Origin: Chloroflexota bacterium
GTDB lineage: Bacteria; Chloroflexota; Anaerolineae; B4-G1
NCBI GenBank assembly: GCA_024232355.1
Contig: JAAEPW010001230.1
Location: 1 to 64,000, forward strand
Direction of reading: 5' to 3'
Length of the DNA: 64,000 bases
Shown: positions 1 through 12,615 of the stretch, piece after piece
Numbering within the stretch: position 1 is the first letter of the stretch
Layout: each line of letters opens with the position of its first letter
The notes under the pieces: model-generated
Seen by the model: only the letters and a program-made list of their open reading frames with translations
The model's database searches: none
What the model was told of the DNA's origin: nothing
Program-made: the position numbers and the translations under genes

Positions 1-387
1 AATAGGCCTGAAATCGTAAAATATTCGGCAAATAATGATATTTCACGAATATTATCTGTGAAATTATTGAAATGGCCGAATAAAAACTGTCCGAACTAAT
101 GATAATAACACGAAATTGTCAAAATAGTCACGCCTCTATAATTTTACCAGCAGGCTAGGGGATTCCAGAGAAATAAATCTCCCAAACAGATTTTGTGATG
201 CAGTCAAGACACCTTGAAAAGGCAGATTATGACGGAATTCCTTGAGCTTTGCTGGTTATTTTGTAACTCGCGTGCGATTTATGAGATTCTCCGCCATAAA
301 TTTTGGGAAGAATTAAAAACTGGAAAAGCCCTATATCACCGTCAAGCCAATTCGGTTATTTTTCAGAGACGATTGTTCGTATCAAAT
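1..387. other. AT-rich intergenic region upstream of ppdK
   Basis: This stretch is clearly richer in A and T than the genes that follow and contains only short open frames (for example 214-429) without a ribosome binding site or recognisable product. I see a weak TTTCAC/GTGAAA inverted pair near 42-63 but no convincing gene. It may hold upstream promoter elements or the end of a neighbouring gene's regulatory region. Confidence 0.5.
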
Positions 388-416
388 TTGACTTTACCTA
401 CTGGGATAGGTATAAT
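388..416 (+). promoter_or_regulatory. Sigma-70-type promoter of ppdK
   Basis: TTGACT at 388-393 and a perfect TATAAT at 411-416 are separated by 17 bp, so transcription should start near 423, leaving a leader of about 77 nt before the GTG start of ppdK at 500. This is one of the best promoter matches in the window. Confidence 0.8.
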
Positions 417-499
417 GATCGTTCGATAGTTCGTGCTATATCATCAATCCGGCTGATTTTTGAACATCAGCCTATAATTAAATTAGGAGGAAAGAAACT

Positions 500-3307
<2,808 letters not shown>

Positions 3308-3328
3308 TAACATCTAGCGCAAACCTTG

Positions 3329-3358
3329 TGTGGCAGGCAGCGCAAGTTGCCTGCCACA
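3329..3358 (+). terminator. Strong hairpin after ppdK
   Basis: An 11-bp perfect stem (TGTGGCAGGCA at 3329-3339 with TGCCTGCCACA at 3348-3358) and an 8-nt loop lie 22 bp after the ppdK stop. There is no T tract, so it may protect the 3' end or act with Rho (rho is encoded in this window) rather than be a classical intrinsic terminator. Confidence 0.45.
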
Positions 3359-3423
3359 TACCGTTTATATCAAACCCTGTGAATGTCAAGTCCTTGCTGC
3401 GGCCAATGGCTGTACTTGCCAGT

Positions 3424-3451
3424 TTGCATGATTGAGCAGGATGAATACAAT
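3424..3451 (+). promoter_or_regulatory. Probable promoter of dnaG
   Basis: TTGCAT at 3424-3429 and TACAAT at 3446-3451 with a 16-bp spacer, about 40 bp ahead of the dnaG start. It lies after the ppdK hairpin, which fits a separate dnaG-rpoD transcript. Confidence 0.5.
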
Positions 3452-3489
3452 ATAGGTATGGCATGGAGTCAAAGGGACGGCAGTGACTA

Positions 3490-5400
3490 ATGAGCGTCAT
3501 TGATACAGTAAAGGATCGTCTCGACATTGTCGAGCTCATATCCTCTTATGTTCCGGTCCAGAAAGCGGGGCGGAATCATAAGGCTCTGTGTCCCTTTCAT
3601 TCCGAAAAGACGCCTTCCTTTGTGATCTTTCCCGACAGCCAACATTGGCATTGCTTTGGGGCTTGCGGTGAGGGAGGCGACATCTTTAGCTTTGTGATGA
3701 AGCAAGAAGGGTGGGACTTTCGCACCGCGTTGGAGGAACTGGCGCGGCGGGCGGGCGTCGAGTTGCGACCGCGCACCCCGGCACAGGCACAGGCGGAGGA
3801 AGAGGCCGACCGGTTGCATGGGCTGCTGGATGCGGCTGCCCGTTACTATAACCATTTGCTGCGTCACGCGCCAGAGGCTCAAGCGGCGCGGGCCTACATC
3901 GCCAAGCGCGGCCTGAACGACGAGACGGTTAAACGGTTCTTGGTGGGCTATAGTCTGCCCGGGTGGAGTGGGGCGCGAGCCTATCTGACCGAGCGGGGGT
4001 ACACGGTCCAGGAACTTGTCAAGGCCGGATTGTTGGTACACCGGGAGGATAGTGGCAGCACCTATGACCGTTTTCGCGACCGGCTGATGATCTCCATTCG
4101 TGACCCGAAAGGGCGTGTGATTGGCTTTGGGGCACGGACGCTTGATCCGGAGGGTGTGCCCAAGTATCTCAACTCTCCCCAGACGGCGATGTTTGACAAG
4201 AGCCGCACGCTCTACGGACTTGACCTGGCACGGCAGACTATTCGCCGTGAGGATCGGGCCGTCATCGTAGAGGGGTATATGGATGTAATGCAGGCTCACC
4301 AGGCCGGGTTTGCCAACATAGTGGCACAGATGGGAACCGCTCTCACAGAACCGCAACTGCGGCAACTCCAACGCCTCACCAAGCGTCTCGTGCTGGCGCT
4401 CGACCCTGACACGGCGGGCGTTCAGGCAACATTGCGGGGTGTCGAGGTAGCCCGTGAGACGTTGGAACAACAGTGGGAACCGGTCTTTGATCCGCGTGGG
4501 CTGGTCGGGCACGAGGCCCGGCTGGGAGCCGAGATCCGCATTCTCCAACTCCCCCGTGGGCAGGACCCAGATGACCTGATCCGTGAGGATGCGGAGCGTT
4601 GGACCACACTGGTCGAGACAGCGGTTCCCGTAGTGGACTTTTACCTCCAGATTCTGGTGGAGGGGCTTGATTTGGATGATACCAAGGCCAAATCGAGTGT
4701 GGTGGATACGTTGCTCCCTGTTCTTCGGGCTGTGGCGAACCCGGTCGAACGGGAAGACTATGTGCAGAAAATTGCCAGGGTGTTGCGATTGGATACACGA
4801 GCCGTACAGTCTCGTTTGCGTGGTGTTGAACAGCGAAAGACTCCGCGCCAGCGAAACGCAGCCCGCGATCAAGGTCAGAAGAGCATTAGACCGTCTCGGG
4901 GAATTGTGAAAGCCGATCTGGAAGGGTATTGTCTGTCGGCGCTTCTGCAGCGCCCCAGTTTGCTCTTGCAGATCAATGATGCTCTCATAGAAAACCAATT
5001 GTTTCCTGTGCAAGGACAGGACTTTCAGGATGTGAGTAGTCGAGCAATCTTTGAGGCTTGGGAGGCTCTTGTAGCGACTGAACATTTGGCTTCTATTGAT
5101 GCATTGCGCGTACAGTTACCTATCGACCTGCATGCGCGAATAGATAAATTGCTTGCGCCCATTGAGGCTATGCTTGCTGATGAACAGTTGGTACGCGACG
5201 TCGCGCTGTCGCTGTTGCGATTGCGGATGCGTAATCTGGAACGACTGGGCCAAGAACTGGGGTTTTTGCGAACTGAAGCTCAAGTGACAGGAGACGTACG
5301 GACAAAGCAATATGACCAAGCGCAGTTAGCACATAGCCAGAAACTATTGCGAATACAAAAAGCACTGTCGCAGCAATGGGGTGGGGTGAGCCGCGGATAG
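3490..5400 (+). CDS. dnaG: DNA primase
   Basis: Makes RNA primers for replication at the fork with DnaB helicase. 636 aa. The N-terminal CHC2 zinc ribbon is visible (Cys34, His37, Cys55, Cys59); its last pair is spaced C-x3-C (CFGAC) instead of the usual C-x2-C. The central TOPRIM core has EGYMD (Glu near 260) and LDPDTAG (near 303), the metal-binding acids. The C-terminal third fits the helicase-interaction domain but is poorly conserved. Start ATG at 3490. The next gene is the primary sigma factor, a classical dnaG-rpoD pairing. The long opposite-strand frame at 3487-5085 is an artefact of codon use. Confidence 0.96.
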   Translation: MSVIDTVKDRLDIVELISSYVPVQKAGRNHKALCPFHSEKTPSFVIFPDSQHWHCFGACGEGGDIFSFVMKQEGWDFRTALEELARRAGVELRPRTPAQAQAEEEADRLHGLLDAAARYYNHLLRHAPEAQAARAYIAKRGLNDETVKRFLVGYSLPGWSGARAYLTERGYTVQELVKAGLLVHREDSGSTYDRFRDRLMISIRDPKGRVIGFGARTLDPEGVPKYLNSPQTAMFDKSRTLYGLDLARQTIRREDRAVIVEGYMDVMQAHQAGFANIVAQMGTALTEPQLRQLQRLTKRLVLALDPDTAGVQATLRGVEVARETLEQQWEPVFDPRGLVGHEARLGAEIRILQLPRGQDPDDLIREDAERWTTLVETAVPVVDFYLQILVEGLDLDDTKAKSSVVDTLLPVLRAVANPVEREDYVQKIARVLRLDTRAVQSRLRGVEQRKTPRQRNAARDQGQKSIRPSRGIVKADLEGYCLSALLQRPSLLLQINDALIENQLFPVQGQDFQDVSSRAIFEAWEALVATEHLASIDALRVQLPIDLHARIDKLLAPIEAMLADEQLVRDVALSLLRLRMRNLERLGQELGFLRTEAQVTGDVRTKQYDQAQLAHSQKLLRIQKALSQQWGGVSRG

Positions 5401-5441
5401 GTGCATGCACCGGGTATATTGACCTGTGGAATCGAAATGCA

Positions 5442-7073
5442 ATGAACAGCAAAAAGAAACCCAAATCCACAAAAACTAGCAAGGCCGCTGAACCGACTGA
5501 ACAGGTGAAGGAAAAAGCACCTGGTACGCCGGAGCAAGTTTCATCGACACCACCTGGCGATCCATCTGCCGGCGATGTCTTTTTGGATGAATCGAAGAAG
5601 ACATCCAGTTTGGATGAGGTGGAAGAGCCTTCTCCCGTTGAGTTGGAAGAGATCGAAGAAGAACTGACGGAGAAAGTAGAAGAAGCGCCGATCCAAGTGA
5701 CCGATGATCCAGTGCGGATGTATCTGCGCGAGATTGGGCGGGTCCCGCTCTTGGAATCTCATCAAGAGATATGGCTGGCCACTCAACGAGAGGTAGGCCT
5801 TTATCTAGGAGGCTTGCAGGATCGGTTGATCGAGCAGAACGGACAGGCATCCAAGGAAACGGAGGAGGAGACTCTCCTTGCTTTGATGGGTTCACTCCGT
5901 GAGACGTGGTCGACCGTACGTAAAAACTGCAGACGTATGAAATTACCTGCGCCTGACTTGGCTGCGTTGGTTGACGAGGCTCGGGTAACGCGCCGGACAC
6001 TGTTGCCAGACACTTTGTCGTATCTCTATCAGTTTCTGGGACAGGTGGGCTGGTCAGGATCAGAGGATAGGACGTGGACGGCGCTTACCAATCATCTTTT
6101 TGACGTCTTTATCCTGCTTCACTTGCTCCCTGATTCTATCCTGACTGTCATTCATACAGAGTGGACCAAAAAGCAAAAGTTCCCATCAACGCGCAAGCTC
6201 AAACCCGCGATACCGGAAGAAGAAGAGATCGCGGCGATGTGGGCTGGCTTGGAAGAGTATGGAGAGAACGCCAAGAGGCTCTTGGCTCGGGCAAACCTGC
6301 GTTTGGTGGTCAACGTCGCCAAACACTATGTAGGGCGCGGTATTCAATTTCTCGACCTGATTCAGGAGGGAAACATTGGATTACTGCGAGCGGCTCAAAA
6401 GTTTGATCATACCAAGGGATTCAAGTTTTCAACCTACGCTACGTGGTGGATCCGGCAAGCGATCAGCCGTGCCATTGCCGATCAGGCCCGCACCATTCGT
6501 ATCCCCGTGCATATGGTGGATACGATCAACCGATTGCTTCGCCTTCAGCGACAGATGGTGCAAACCCTGGGCCGCGAACCGACGATGAAAGAGTTGGCGC
6601 TCGAGTCGGATTTGCTAGAATCGACAGAAAAAACGGCTATCCTCCGCGTGCAGGAAGCCAAAGACCCCTTGCCGCCCTCGTTGGAACGCCGGTTGCATCG
6701 TGCCGCAGCCAAGGCGCGACGGATTATTCGCATTTCTCAAGAACCCATGTCGCTAGAGATGCCGGTAGGAACGGAAGGCAGCGGCATGCTGGGCGACTTT
6801 ATTGAGGATGAGAACATTCAGGGCCCAGTTGATGCTGCTTCCAGCCAACTGCTCAAGGAGCAATTGCAAACGATTCTCACTTCTCTCAGCGAGCGGGAAC
6901 GCGCTGTGTTAGAGATGCGCTTTGGGCTAAAGGATGGAGAGAGTCACACGCTGGAGGAGGTTGGGCAAGCCTTTGGCGTAACGCGCGAGCGCGTGCGGCA
7001 GATCGAGTCCAAGGCACTCCGCAAGTTGCGTCACCCGGGCCACCGGCGCAAGCTACGCGATTTTCTCACCTAA
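5442..7073 (+). CDS. rpoD: RNA polymerase primary sigma factor (RpoD/SigA)
   Basis: Directs RNA polymerase to housekeeping promoters of the TTGACA/TATAAT type found throughout this window. The highly charged N-terminus (region 1.1-like, Glu/Lys rich) is followed by region 1.2 ([16 protein letters not shown]), a spacer of about 150 residues, region 2 ([38 protein letters not shown], near residues 285-355), region 3, and region 4 with the helix-turn-helix [10 protein letters not shown] near the C-terminus. I place the start at ATG 5442, giving 543 aa; an in-frame ATG at 5376 inside dnaG would add 22 unlikely residues. Neither start has a good ribosome binding site, so translational coupling with dnaG is possible. 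Confidence 0.95.
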   Translation: MNSKKKPKSTKTSKAAEPTEQVKEKAPGTPEQVSSTPPGDPSAGDVFLDESKKTSSLDEVEEPSPVELEEIEEELTEKVEEAPIQVTDDPVRMYLREIGRVPLLESHQEIWLATQREVGLYLGGLQDRLIEQNGQASKETEEETLLALMGSLRETWSTVRKNCRRMKLPAPDLAALVDEARVTRRTLLPDTLSYLYQFLGQVGWSGSEDRTWTALTNHLFDVFILLHLLPDSILTVIHTEWTKKQKFPSTRKLKPAIPEEEEIAAMWAGLEEYGENAKRLLARANLRLVVNVAKHYVGRGIQFLDLIQEGNIGLLRAAQKFDHTKGFKFSTYATWWIRQAISRAIADQARTIRIPVHMVDTINRLLRLQRQMVQTLGREPTMKELALESDLLESTEKTAILRVQEAKDPLPPSLERRLHRAAAKARRIIRISQEPMSLEMPVGTEGSGMLGDFIEDENIQGPVDAASSQLLKEQLQTILTSLSERERAVLEMRFGLKDGESHTLEEVGQAFGVTRERVRQIESKALRKLRHPGHRRKLRDFLT

Positions 7074-7100
7074 CGTATTAGCCAGCCAGCGCAGAGTGAG

Positions 7101-7280
7101 TCAATGATGGCTATCAGGTCGCGCCCAAGGGTGCCGTTCGAGCACCCGCTCCAAAGCATCCTCGGCCGAGATTCCCTTGAGCAGCATCAGTACGGCACAG
7201 CACACGGTCGTTGAGTGATTCATACCTACCACACAAACACCAGTACTCGCTTTCCCCTGTGCAAGCGCCTGATGACCCAT
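7101..7280 (-). pseudogene. Remnant of a dual-specificity-type phosphatase (C-terminal part)
   Basis: A 59-codon frame reads like the C-terminal half of a dual-specificity/tyrosine phosphatase: an active-site-like loop CVVGMNHST, then CCAVLMLLKGISAEDALERV and HPWARP, matching the family pattern HCxxGxxRS...LM...G.s..eAl..v...rP. The His before the Cys is replaced by Val and the essential Arg of CX5R is His, so the site would be dead. The N-terminal half is missing; the frame begins 5 bp from a palindromic element (7285-7346). I infer a decayed gene. It is too short for certainty. Confidence 0.4.
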
Positions 7281-7284
7281 TTAG

Positions 7285-7346
7285 CCAATGTCATAAAGTT
7301 AAGGCTTGCAAAGACCTGCCAGGTTTTCGTCTCTTGATGACATTGG
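7285..7346. repeat. Small palindromic element with 10-bp inverted ends
   Basis: CCAATGTCAT at 7285-7294 is perfectly inverted as ATGACATTGG at 7337-7346, enclosing an inner imperfect palindrome around AAGACCTGCCAGGTTTT. It looks like a small non-coding interspersed palindrome rather than a terminator. The remaining 7347-7507 holds only a 66-codon minus-strand frame (7291-7491) that I do not recognise. Confidence 0.45.
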
Positions 7347-7507
7347 TCTGGGGGAGGGCACGAGGTTGTCCATCACAACTGGACAATTCTGGTGGAGCTA
7401 GTAGACAAAGCTCGTGATAGTCTAGGAACAAGTCGCGGCGCTTGCCGTGGAATTCCTCGTAGAGTGCGTTCAGTTGGGCACCTGACACCATCTAGACACG
7501 ACGTCCG

Positions 7508-8803
7508 TCAGTCTTTTGTCAGGATTTCCATACGCCCCGTCAGGCCTGGTAGCAGCCGCAGGTCGGTTGGTTCCAGTCGCACGTGAATGGTAAAGCGTGC
7601 GTCGGTGTCTGGCGCACCTTCGATCTGGGGGACGACCGCCTCAACCGTGCCCTCCAACGGCGTCTCGGCGAACGTGCGCAGTGTGACGACCGCCTGCTGG
7701 CCCGGATAGATGTCGGCGATGTGCTGCTCACTCATGTTTTGGGTGACAAAGCGCAGCCCATCTTTGATGCTGAGCAGGGTGACGACCGGCGTGCCTGCAC
7801 TCACGTTTGCCTCTGGTACTATGTCTACCGAGAGCACAATAGCCGCCCATGGTGCAACAAGTTGGGTGTGTGCCAAGGCTTCTTGAGCTTGGGCCAGCGC
7901 TCTCTCCGCGTCAACGAGTTCTTCACGTGCTTTCTCGCGCTCTATTAGGGCTTGATCCACGGCCAGTTCAGCTCGGATGAGCGTCTCTGTCAATGGTTCG
8001 TTTTGCAAGAGTTCCAACTCTTTCCAAGTTTGATAGAGGCTGCTTTGGGCCTGATCCAATCGATTCTCAGCCTGGATGTTCTCTATGTGATCCCTATCGA
8101 GAGCCTCGTTCAGCCGACCTTCTGCCGAGATCATGGCGTTCATTGCGTGGTCATGATCGCTCTGGTTAATATCGCCTTCTTCAAACCTGGCTTTTTGCCT
8201 CTGATAATTGCCGACGTACCAATCGAATTCGATCTTGCGGGCACGTACGTTCGCGTCGTAGCCGGAATTGAGCGTACTGCTATATGTGTGTTGTGCGACC
8301 TCCAACTCGGTCCGCGCATCACGTATGGCGGCATAGGCCGCAGCCAGTTTGGCGTCGGTGGCTCCTTCGCGGGCATCGGCCAGATCAAGTTGAGCCAATC
8401 GCACGTTGACGTCGGTCTGGGCTATTGTTCTCTCTCGGTTGACGGCGGCTTGGTCAAAGTCGATCTGTGCCTCGTCTGCCTCGCGCTGCAACTCGGTATC
8501 ATCCAGCACCGCCAGCAAGTCGCCAGCTTGGACCACGTCACCAGCTTTGACGGCGACCGTCAACACCTGCCCGCTCCCGCCGCTGTCAAAGGGCAGTGCT
8601 AGGCTAGGATAGGGCGAGATCAATTCTCCGTCGGCCACGATGGTCTTGCCAACAGGTGATGGCGGTAGCGTCGGTTGAGGTGTGCTGTCGGGGTCAATCA
8701 CTATTTCGCCTGGTAGCCTTTCCATCGATCGTGGACCACATCCCGTCTGCATAACTACCACCATTGTCAAAATCAGCAGCCATTTGTATCTATGAATATT
8801 CAC
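7508..8803 (-). CDS. HlyD/RND-type periplasmic adaptor lipoprotein
   Basis: Membrane-fusion (adaptor) subunit expected to work with the neighbouring FtsX-type permease and ATPase. I choose the GTG start at 8803, which has a GGGAG site just upstream and directly yields a lipoprotein signal peptide ending in the lipobox MQTGC; a longer frame begins at 8866 but would put 21 polar residues before it. 431 aa. Next come a lipoyl/barrel-sandwich half (VAVKAGDVVQAGDLLAVLDD), a long alpha-helical hairpin rich in Ala/Glu/Gln (roughly residues 100-280), the second lipoyl half (TQLVAPWAAIVLSV) and beta-barrel strands. Last gene of a three-gene operon. The substrate is not apparent. Confidence 0.85.
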   Translation of the reverse strand: MNIHRYKWLLILTMVVVMQTGCGPRSMERLPGEIVIDPDSTPQPTLPPSPVGKTIVADGELISPYPSLALPFDSGGSGQVLTVAVKAGDVVQAGDLLAVLDDTELQREADEAQIDFDQAAVNRERTIAQTDVNVRLAQLDLADAREGATDAKLAAAYAAIRDARTELEVAQHTYSSTLNSGYDANVRARKIEFDWYVGNYQRQKARFEEGDINQSDHDHAMNAMISAEGRLNEALDRDHIENIQAENRLDQAQSSLYQTWKELELLQNEPLTETLIRAELAVDQALIEREKAREELVDAERALAQAQEALAHTQLVAPWAAIVLSVDIVPEANVSAGTPVVTLLSIKDGLRFVTQNMSEQHIADIYPGQQAVVTLRTFAETPLEGTVEAVVPQIEGAPDTDARFTIHVRLEPTDLRLLPGLTGRMEILTKD

Positions 8804-8852
8804 TATCTCTTCTCCCTTGGATATCTGGGAAATCCCCAAATCTGAAATCAAC

Positions 8853-11699
8853 TCACCACGCCTCACGCAGAATCTGTGTCACTTTGCTCCGCACGATGCC
8901 ACGGGCGGCCAATGTCGCACTGATGACGCTGGCCAGGACGACCATGATCAAAATGGCCAACGTTGTTACCCAATCGAACGTCAGCTGGGTGGGCGTGTTG
9001 CGCATCATGTTGTTACTGATGTAAAAGACGTACCCCAGCACCGTGCCCGCCGTCACGCCCGCCAACGACGCACTGACGGTCATCATCACCGCTTCCAGGG
9101 CAAATGCCCCCACCAAGTGACGACGGCGCATACCGATGGCTTTGAGCATGCCGATCTCTAGCCGTCGCACGTAGACCGCCACATAGACCACGGCAAAGAC
9201 GCCAAAAATGCTGGTGATGAACGAGAGCACCGTCATAATGAGCATCAGCGTGCGCATCGTGCGCATAGATTGTTCCGTGGAGCGGACCTGTTCGGCGGTC
9301 GAGCGTACCCACATATCGGTCTGATCGGAAAAAAGCTCCCGCAGCTCGCTGACGACCTCGGCCTCGTCCGCTTCATCCTCCACTGTTGCCATAATGTGGG
9401 TGACAATGGGCTGCTCCCGTTCGGCGGGTGTGCAGTAGCCGTGTGTGCAAACCTCCTCGACGGTGGGATCGGTGGTTAGACGAATGTAGGTATCCAGCGA
9501 GACGAAACCTGGCGAGCGGCCCCAGCGCACATAGTTCTCGTTGCGCGAAAAGCCCTCAAAGCCCGGCATACGTTCGATCAACCCGACGATGCGCATATTC
9601 GCTATGTGATCCTTGCCCGCACCTGGCATGCGCACGATGTCACCGACGTCAAGGTCCATATGCTCGGCGTACCCGGCCCCCAGGATGATGGTGTCCGGTT
9701 CGGACAATATCTGGTCAAAGGTGTGCGGGCCGCCGACTTGGTACTCGGTCAGGTCGGTGTAGACAATGCCCTCCAATGTGCCCGTGAGCCCTTGTACCTG
9801 CACGGCGGCATCGCGCAGCGCGACCCGATTGGTTGCCTCCGAGTTGTGTTCCGCCGTCAAGCCGACGGCCTGCTCGATGCCGGGCACCGCGCGGAACTCG
9901 TCCAAAAAACTGGGCAGCAGATTGTTCTCCTCGTTCTGGATAAAGAATCTCCATCCCCAGCGCGATACTTGGGCCGTCACGGGCGCGCCGTAGCGGAAAC
10001 GAGCTTCGACGTCATAGTTCTTTTGCTCCAGGGCCGTCATAGTCCCCAAAAAGGTAGGCAGCGTCGCGCTAAAGACTACCATCAGTGAGATGACGGTATT
10101 CCTTTGTTTGGCGCGCACCAGGTTTGGTCCGGCGAAAAACGACAGTCTGGGAGAGATCACTCTGCTCATCAGGATCAGGATACGCTCAAAGGGAACGGTC
10201 AGAGCGTAAAAGAGCAGGCTAACGCCAATAACGAGCAATGCCATTCCGCTGAACATGAAAACACTAATGACCGATTCGTTGCCCTGCACAAATAAAAAGT
10301 TGTTGCCTATGAAAATCAACAGCCACATGATGGTCAGCACGATACCGGCGATGACGATGCGCACGTCGAATTTACGCGAGCGCAGCCGGGCCAGGTCTTC
10401 GATCTGGACGCTGTCGGCAGAACCGGGGTTGATGGCGTGGCGAACCTTGGTGTTTGCTGCTTTGCGCGCCGGGGCGATGGCCGAGAGCGTCAGCACGACG
10501 GCGGCGATTGCCGTGGCCCGTATCATGGCGGCGACGGTGATCGACATTTGGAATTCGATGCCCAATTCCTCGCCTGCTGCTTCCGCGGCGTTGGTAATGA
10601 GGGTGTTTGCTACAGGGGCGACCACCGAGGCGCTTATTCCCTGCCCTGCTGCAACGCCAAGTCCCAGACCCATTGCGCCGATGATGGCGACCTCGATCAT
10701 CACCAGTCCAAAGAGGTGGCGGCGTTTTGCTCCCAAGACGCGCAGAAAGGCCAAGTCGCGCCGACGTTCTTCCACGTTGGTGTTGATGATCGAATAGACC
10801 AGCAGTCCGACGACGCCCATCACCAGAAAACCGTAGACGGCGCTGAGGGAGCGCATGACGGCAAAAGCCACGTCGCTAAAGTCGAGCGACTCGGCCTTGT
10901 CGAGCGAGAACGTATAGGTCTCGGTGTCGCTGCCCAGCGCGTCGTACATCTTTTCAGCGATGCGCCGCGCGCGAAAGATCGAGGTCTGGGTGTTCAGCGA
11001 TCCGTAGACAGTTTCGTCTAGCACCACCACCAGCCGCTCTGCTCGACCGGGCACGTTCAGCCAATCTTGCACTGTCTCGACGCTGGCCAGGATACCGTTT
11101 TGCCCTCCGCCCCCCATCCCGGTGGCCAACGCAATGCCGCTGACCGTAAAGCGCCGTGTCACACGGCCAACACTGGCATCCGCTGGCAGATCATAGCCCT
11201 TGAGACGGGCTAAGGGCAGGATATAGCTCAGGTCTATCTCATCGCCGACTTTCAGGCCAAAGGTATCGGCTGTCACACGCAGGACGACGACACGATCTCC
11301 TTCCAGGTTGTGTTCCCCTTCCAGCATGGTCACTTGGCCCAGTTCGTCGTCGGGTGCCCGCGCGATCAATGAGGCGTTGCCCATCTCGCTATTTCCTTGC
11401 AATTCAACCGTTGCTTGAAAGCGGGGATGGATGGCGACCACGTTCGGGTCGGTGTTTGCCAGGAGGCCGGATACACGCTCGACGTCAATGTATTGGATAG
11501 AGCTGGTCTCGGCGCGGGTGATGGTGACGTCGTGCTCGCCCGCATCGCGTTCGACGATCTCGACGATCTGCCGCTGGAGCGACTCGACACCGTTGTTAAG
11601 CGTCACCAGCATCGCAGTGACCACCACCAGCGCCAGTACCATGATGACGGTGCGGGCTTTGTGGCGGCTAAAGCTTTTTAGCACGTATTGGGCTATCAT
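8853..11699 (-). CDS. ABC transporter permease, double FtsX-domain (948 aa)
   Basis: Large integral membrane protein with one N-terminal membrane helix (MVLALVVVTAMLVTL), an extracytoplasmic domain, three helices near residues 280-420, a further anchor near 480-530, a second extracytoplasmic domain and a final three-helix FtsX domain at the C-terminus (VLSFITSIFGVFAVVYVAVYV, then two more). Two permease halves in one chain resemble the LolCE/MacB-related exporters rather than importers. Its ATG overlaps the stop of the upstream ATPase gene (ATGA at 11696-11699), so the two are translationally coupled. Likely role: mechanotransmission or export of a peptide, lipid or drug together with the adaptor downstream; substrate unknown. 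Confidence 0.85.
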   Translation of the reverse strand: MIAQYVLKSFSRHKARTVIMVLALVVVTAMLVTLNNGVESLQRQIVEIVERDAGEHDVTITRAETSSIQYIDVERVSGLLANTDPNVVAIHPRFQATVELQGNSEMGNASLIARAPDDELGQVTMLEGEHNLEGDRVVVLRVTADTFGLKVGDEIDLSYILPLARLKGYDLPADASVGRVTRRFTVSGIALATGMGGGGQNGILASVETVQDWLNVPGRAERLVVVLDETVYGSLNTQTSIFRARRIAEKMYDALGSDTETYTFSLDKAESLDFSDVAFAVMRSLSAVYGFLVMGVVGLLVYSIINTNVEERRRDLAFLRVLGAKRRHLFGLVMIEVAIIGAMGLGLGVAAGQGISASVVAPVANTLITNAAEAAGEELGIEFQMSITVAAMIRATAIAAVVLTLSAIAPARKAANTKVRHAINPGSADSVQIEDLARLRSRKFDVRIVIAGIVLTIMWLLIFIGNNFLFVQGNESVISVFMFSGMALLVIGVSLLFYALTVPFERILILMSRVISPRLSFFAGPNLVRAKQRNTVISLMVVFSATLPTFLGTMTALEQKNYDVEARFRYGAPVTAQVSRWGWRFFIQNEENNLLPSFLDEFRAVPGIEQAVGLTAEHNSEATNRVALRDAAVQVQGLTGTLEGIVYTDLTEYQVGGPHTFDQILSEPDTIILGAGYAEHMDLDVGDIVRMPGAGKDHIANMRIVGLIERMPGFEGFSRNENYVRWGRSPGFVSLDTYIRLTTDPTVEEVCTHGYCTPAEREQPIVTHIMATVEDEADEAEVVSELRELFSDQTDMWVRSTAEQVRSTEQSMRTMRTLMLIMTVLSFITSIFGVFAVVYVAVYVRRLEIGMLKAIGMRRRHLVGAFALEAVMMTVSASLAGVTAGTVLGYVFYISNNMMRNTPTQLTFDWVTTLAILIMVVLASVISATLAARGIVRSKVTQILREAW

Positions 11700-12412
11700 A
11701 ACGTGGCGTTGTCCTCCACGATGCGACCATCACGCAGTTGGATGAGCCGCCCCGCGAACTTTGACATGCGCGGGTCGTGGGTGACATAGATGATGGTCGT
11801 GCCGCGCTCGCGGTTGAGCTGGACGACGATCTCCATCACCTCAAACCCGGTCTCGGAATCCAATTCACCGGTAATCTCGTCGCCGATGAGGATGGGGGGA
11901 TTGTTGGCCAGGGCACGGGCGATGGCGACGCGCTGCTGCTGTCCGCCGGAAAGTTCGCTGGGGTAATGCTTGGCTCGGTCGGCCAACCCAACGTTTTCCA
12001 GCAGTTGCTCCACCTTGTGCCGCCGCTCGCGTTTGCCCAACCCGGCCAGCGCCATCGGCACCTCGACGTTTTCCCGCGCCGTAAAGTTGGCCAGCAGGTT
12101 ATAGCTCTGAAAGACGAACCCCATCTTGGTGAGCCGCATCTCGGAGAGTTTGTCCTCCGCCATCGCGACGACGTCCTCACCGTCCACGATCACGTGGCCT
12201 CGGCTCGGCTCTTCCAACCCACCAATGATGTTGAGCAGGGTGGTCTTGCCAGAGCCGCTAGGCCCCATCAGGCAGACGATTTCGCCGGGCGTCACGTCGA
12301 GGCTGACGCCGCGCAGCGCCTGAACCGCTTCTTTGCCCATCAAGAAGGATTTGTGGACGTTTTTGACGTGGATAAGGGGGGATTGTTCTGTTGCTTGTGT
12401 TTGTTCATTCAT
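11696..12412 (-). CDS. ABC transporter ATP-binding protein, LolD/MacB type
   Basis: 238-aa nucleotide-binding subunit for the permease that follows. Walker A GPSGSGKTT, signature LSGGQQQR, and a D-loop are clear. The Walker B region reads ILIGDEITGELD, where this family normally has ADEPTGxLD; the catalytic Glu is kept. The ATG start is at 12412, 64 bp downstream of the -10 box of a strong promoter, with no close alternative. First gene of the three-gene operon. Confidence 0.9.
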   Translation of the reverse strand: MNEQTQATEQSPLIHVKNVHKSFLMGKEAVQALRGVSLDVTPGEIVCLMGPSGSGKTTLLNIIGGLEEPSRGHVIVDGEDVVAMAEDKLSEMRLTKMGFVFQSYNLLANFTARENVEVPMALAGLGKRERRHKVEQLLENVGLADRAKHYPSELSGGQQQRVAIARALANNPPILIGDEITGELDSETGFEVMEIVVQLNRERGTTIIYVTHDPRMSKFAGRLIQLRDGRIVEDNATL

Positions 12413-12475
12413 TGTGAATATCCGTTGTATGTTGCTTCCAAGAGGCAGTGATTGTCGTTCAATTGAATATACATA

Positions 12476-12504
12476 ATTATAATAGGTATTAGTGGAGTCG
12501 TCAA
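12476..12504 (-). promoter_or_regulatory. Promoter of the ABC exporter operon
   Basis: On the minus strand, TTGACG (12499-12504) and TATAAT (12476-12481) are 17 bp apart. Transcription should begin near 12470, giving a leader of about 58 nt before the ATPase start. The remaining bases up to 12615 contain a CAAGCC/GGCTTG inverted pair that may mark the end of the upstream gene's transcript. Confidence 0.75.
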
Positions 12505-12615
12505 GGGCCGTTTACACAAATAGCCGCATGCGCGCGAAGAACGACGTTCCATACGCCTGCGGTCATTTGTGGTACAAGCCCGCTTGGTCTGTCCGGGCAG
12601 GCTTGCACGAAACAC

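Noticed and set aside
7291..7491. 66-codon minus-strand frame after the HlyD-like gene
   Set aside because: No known domain, overlaps the palindromic element, different frame from the phosphatase remnant.
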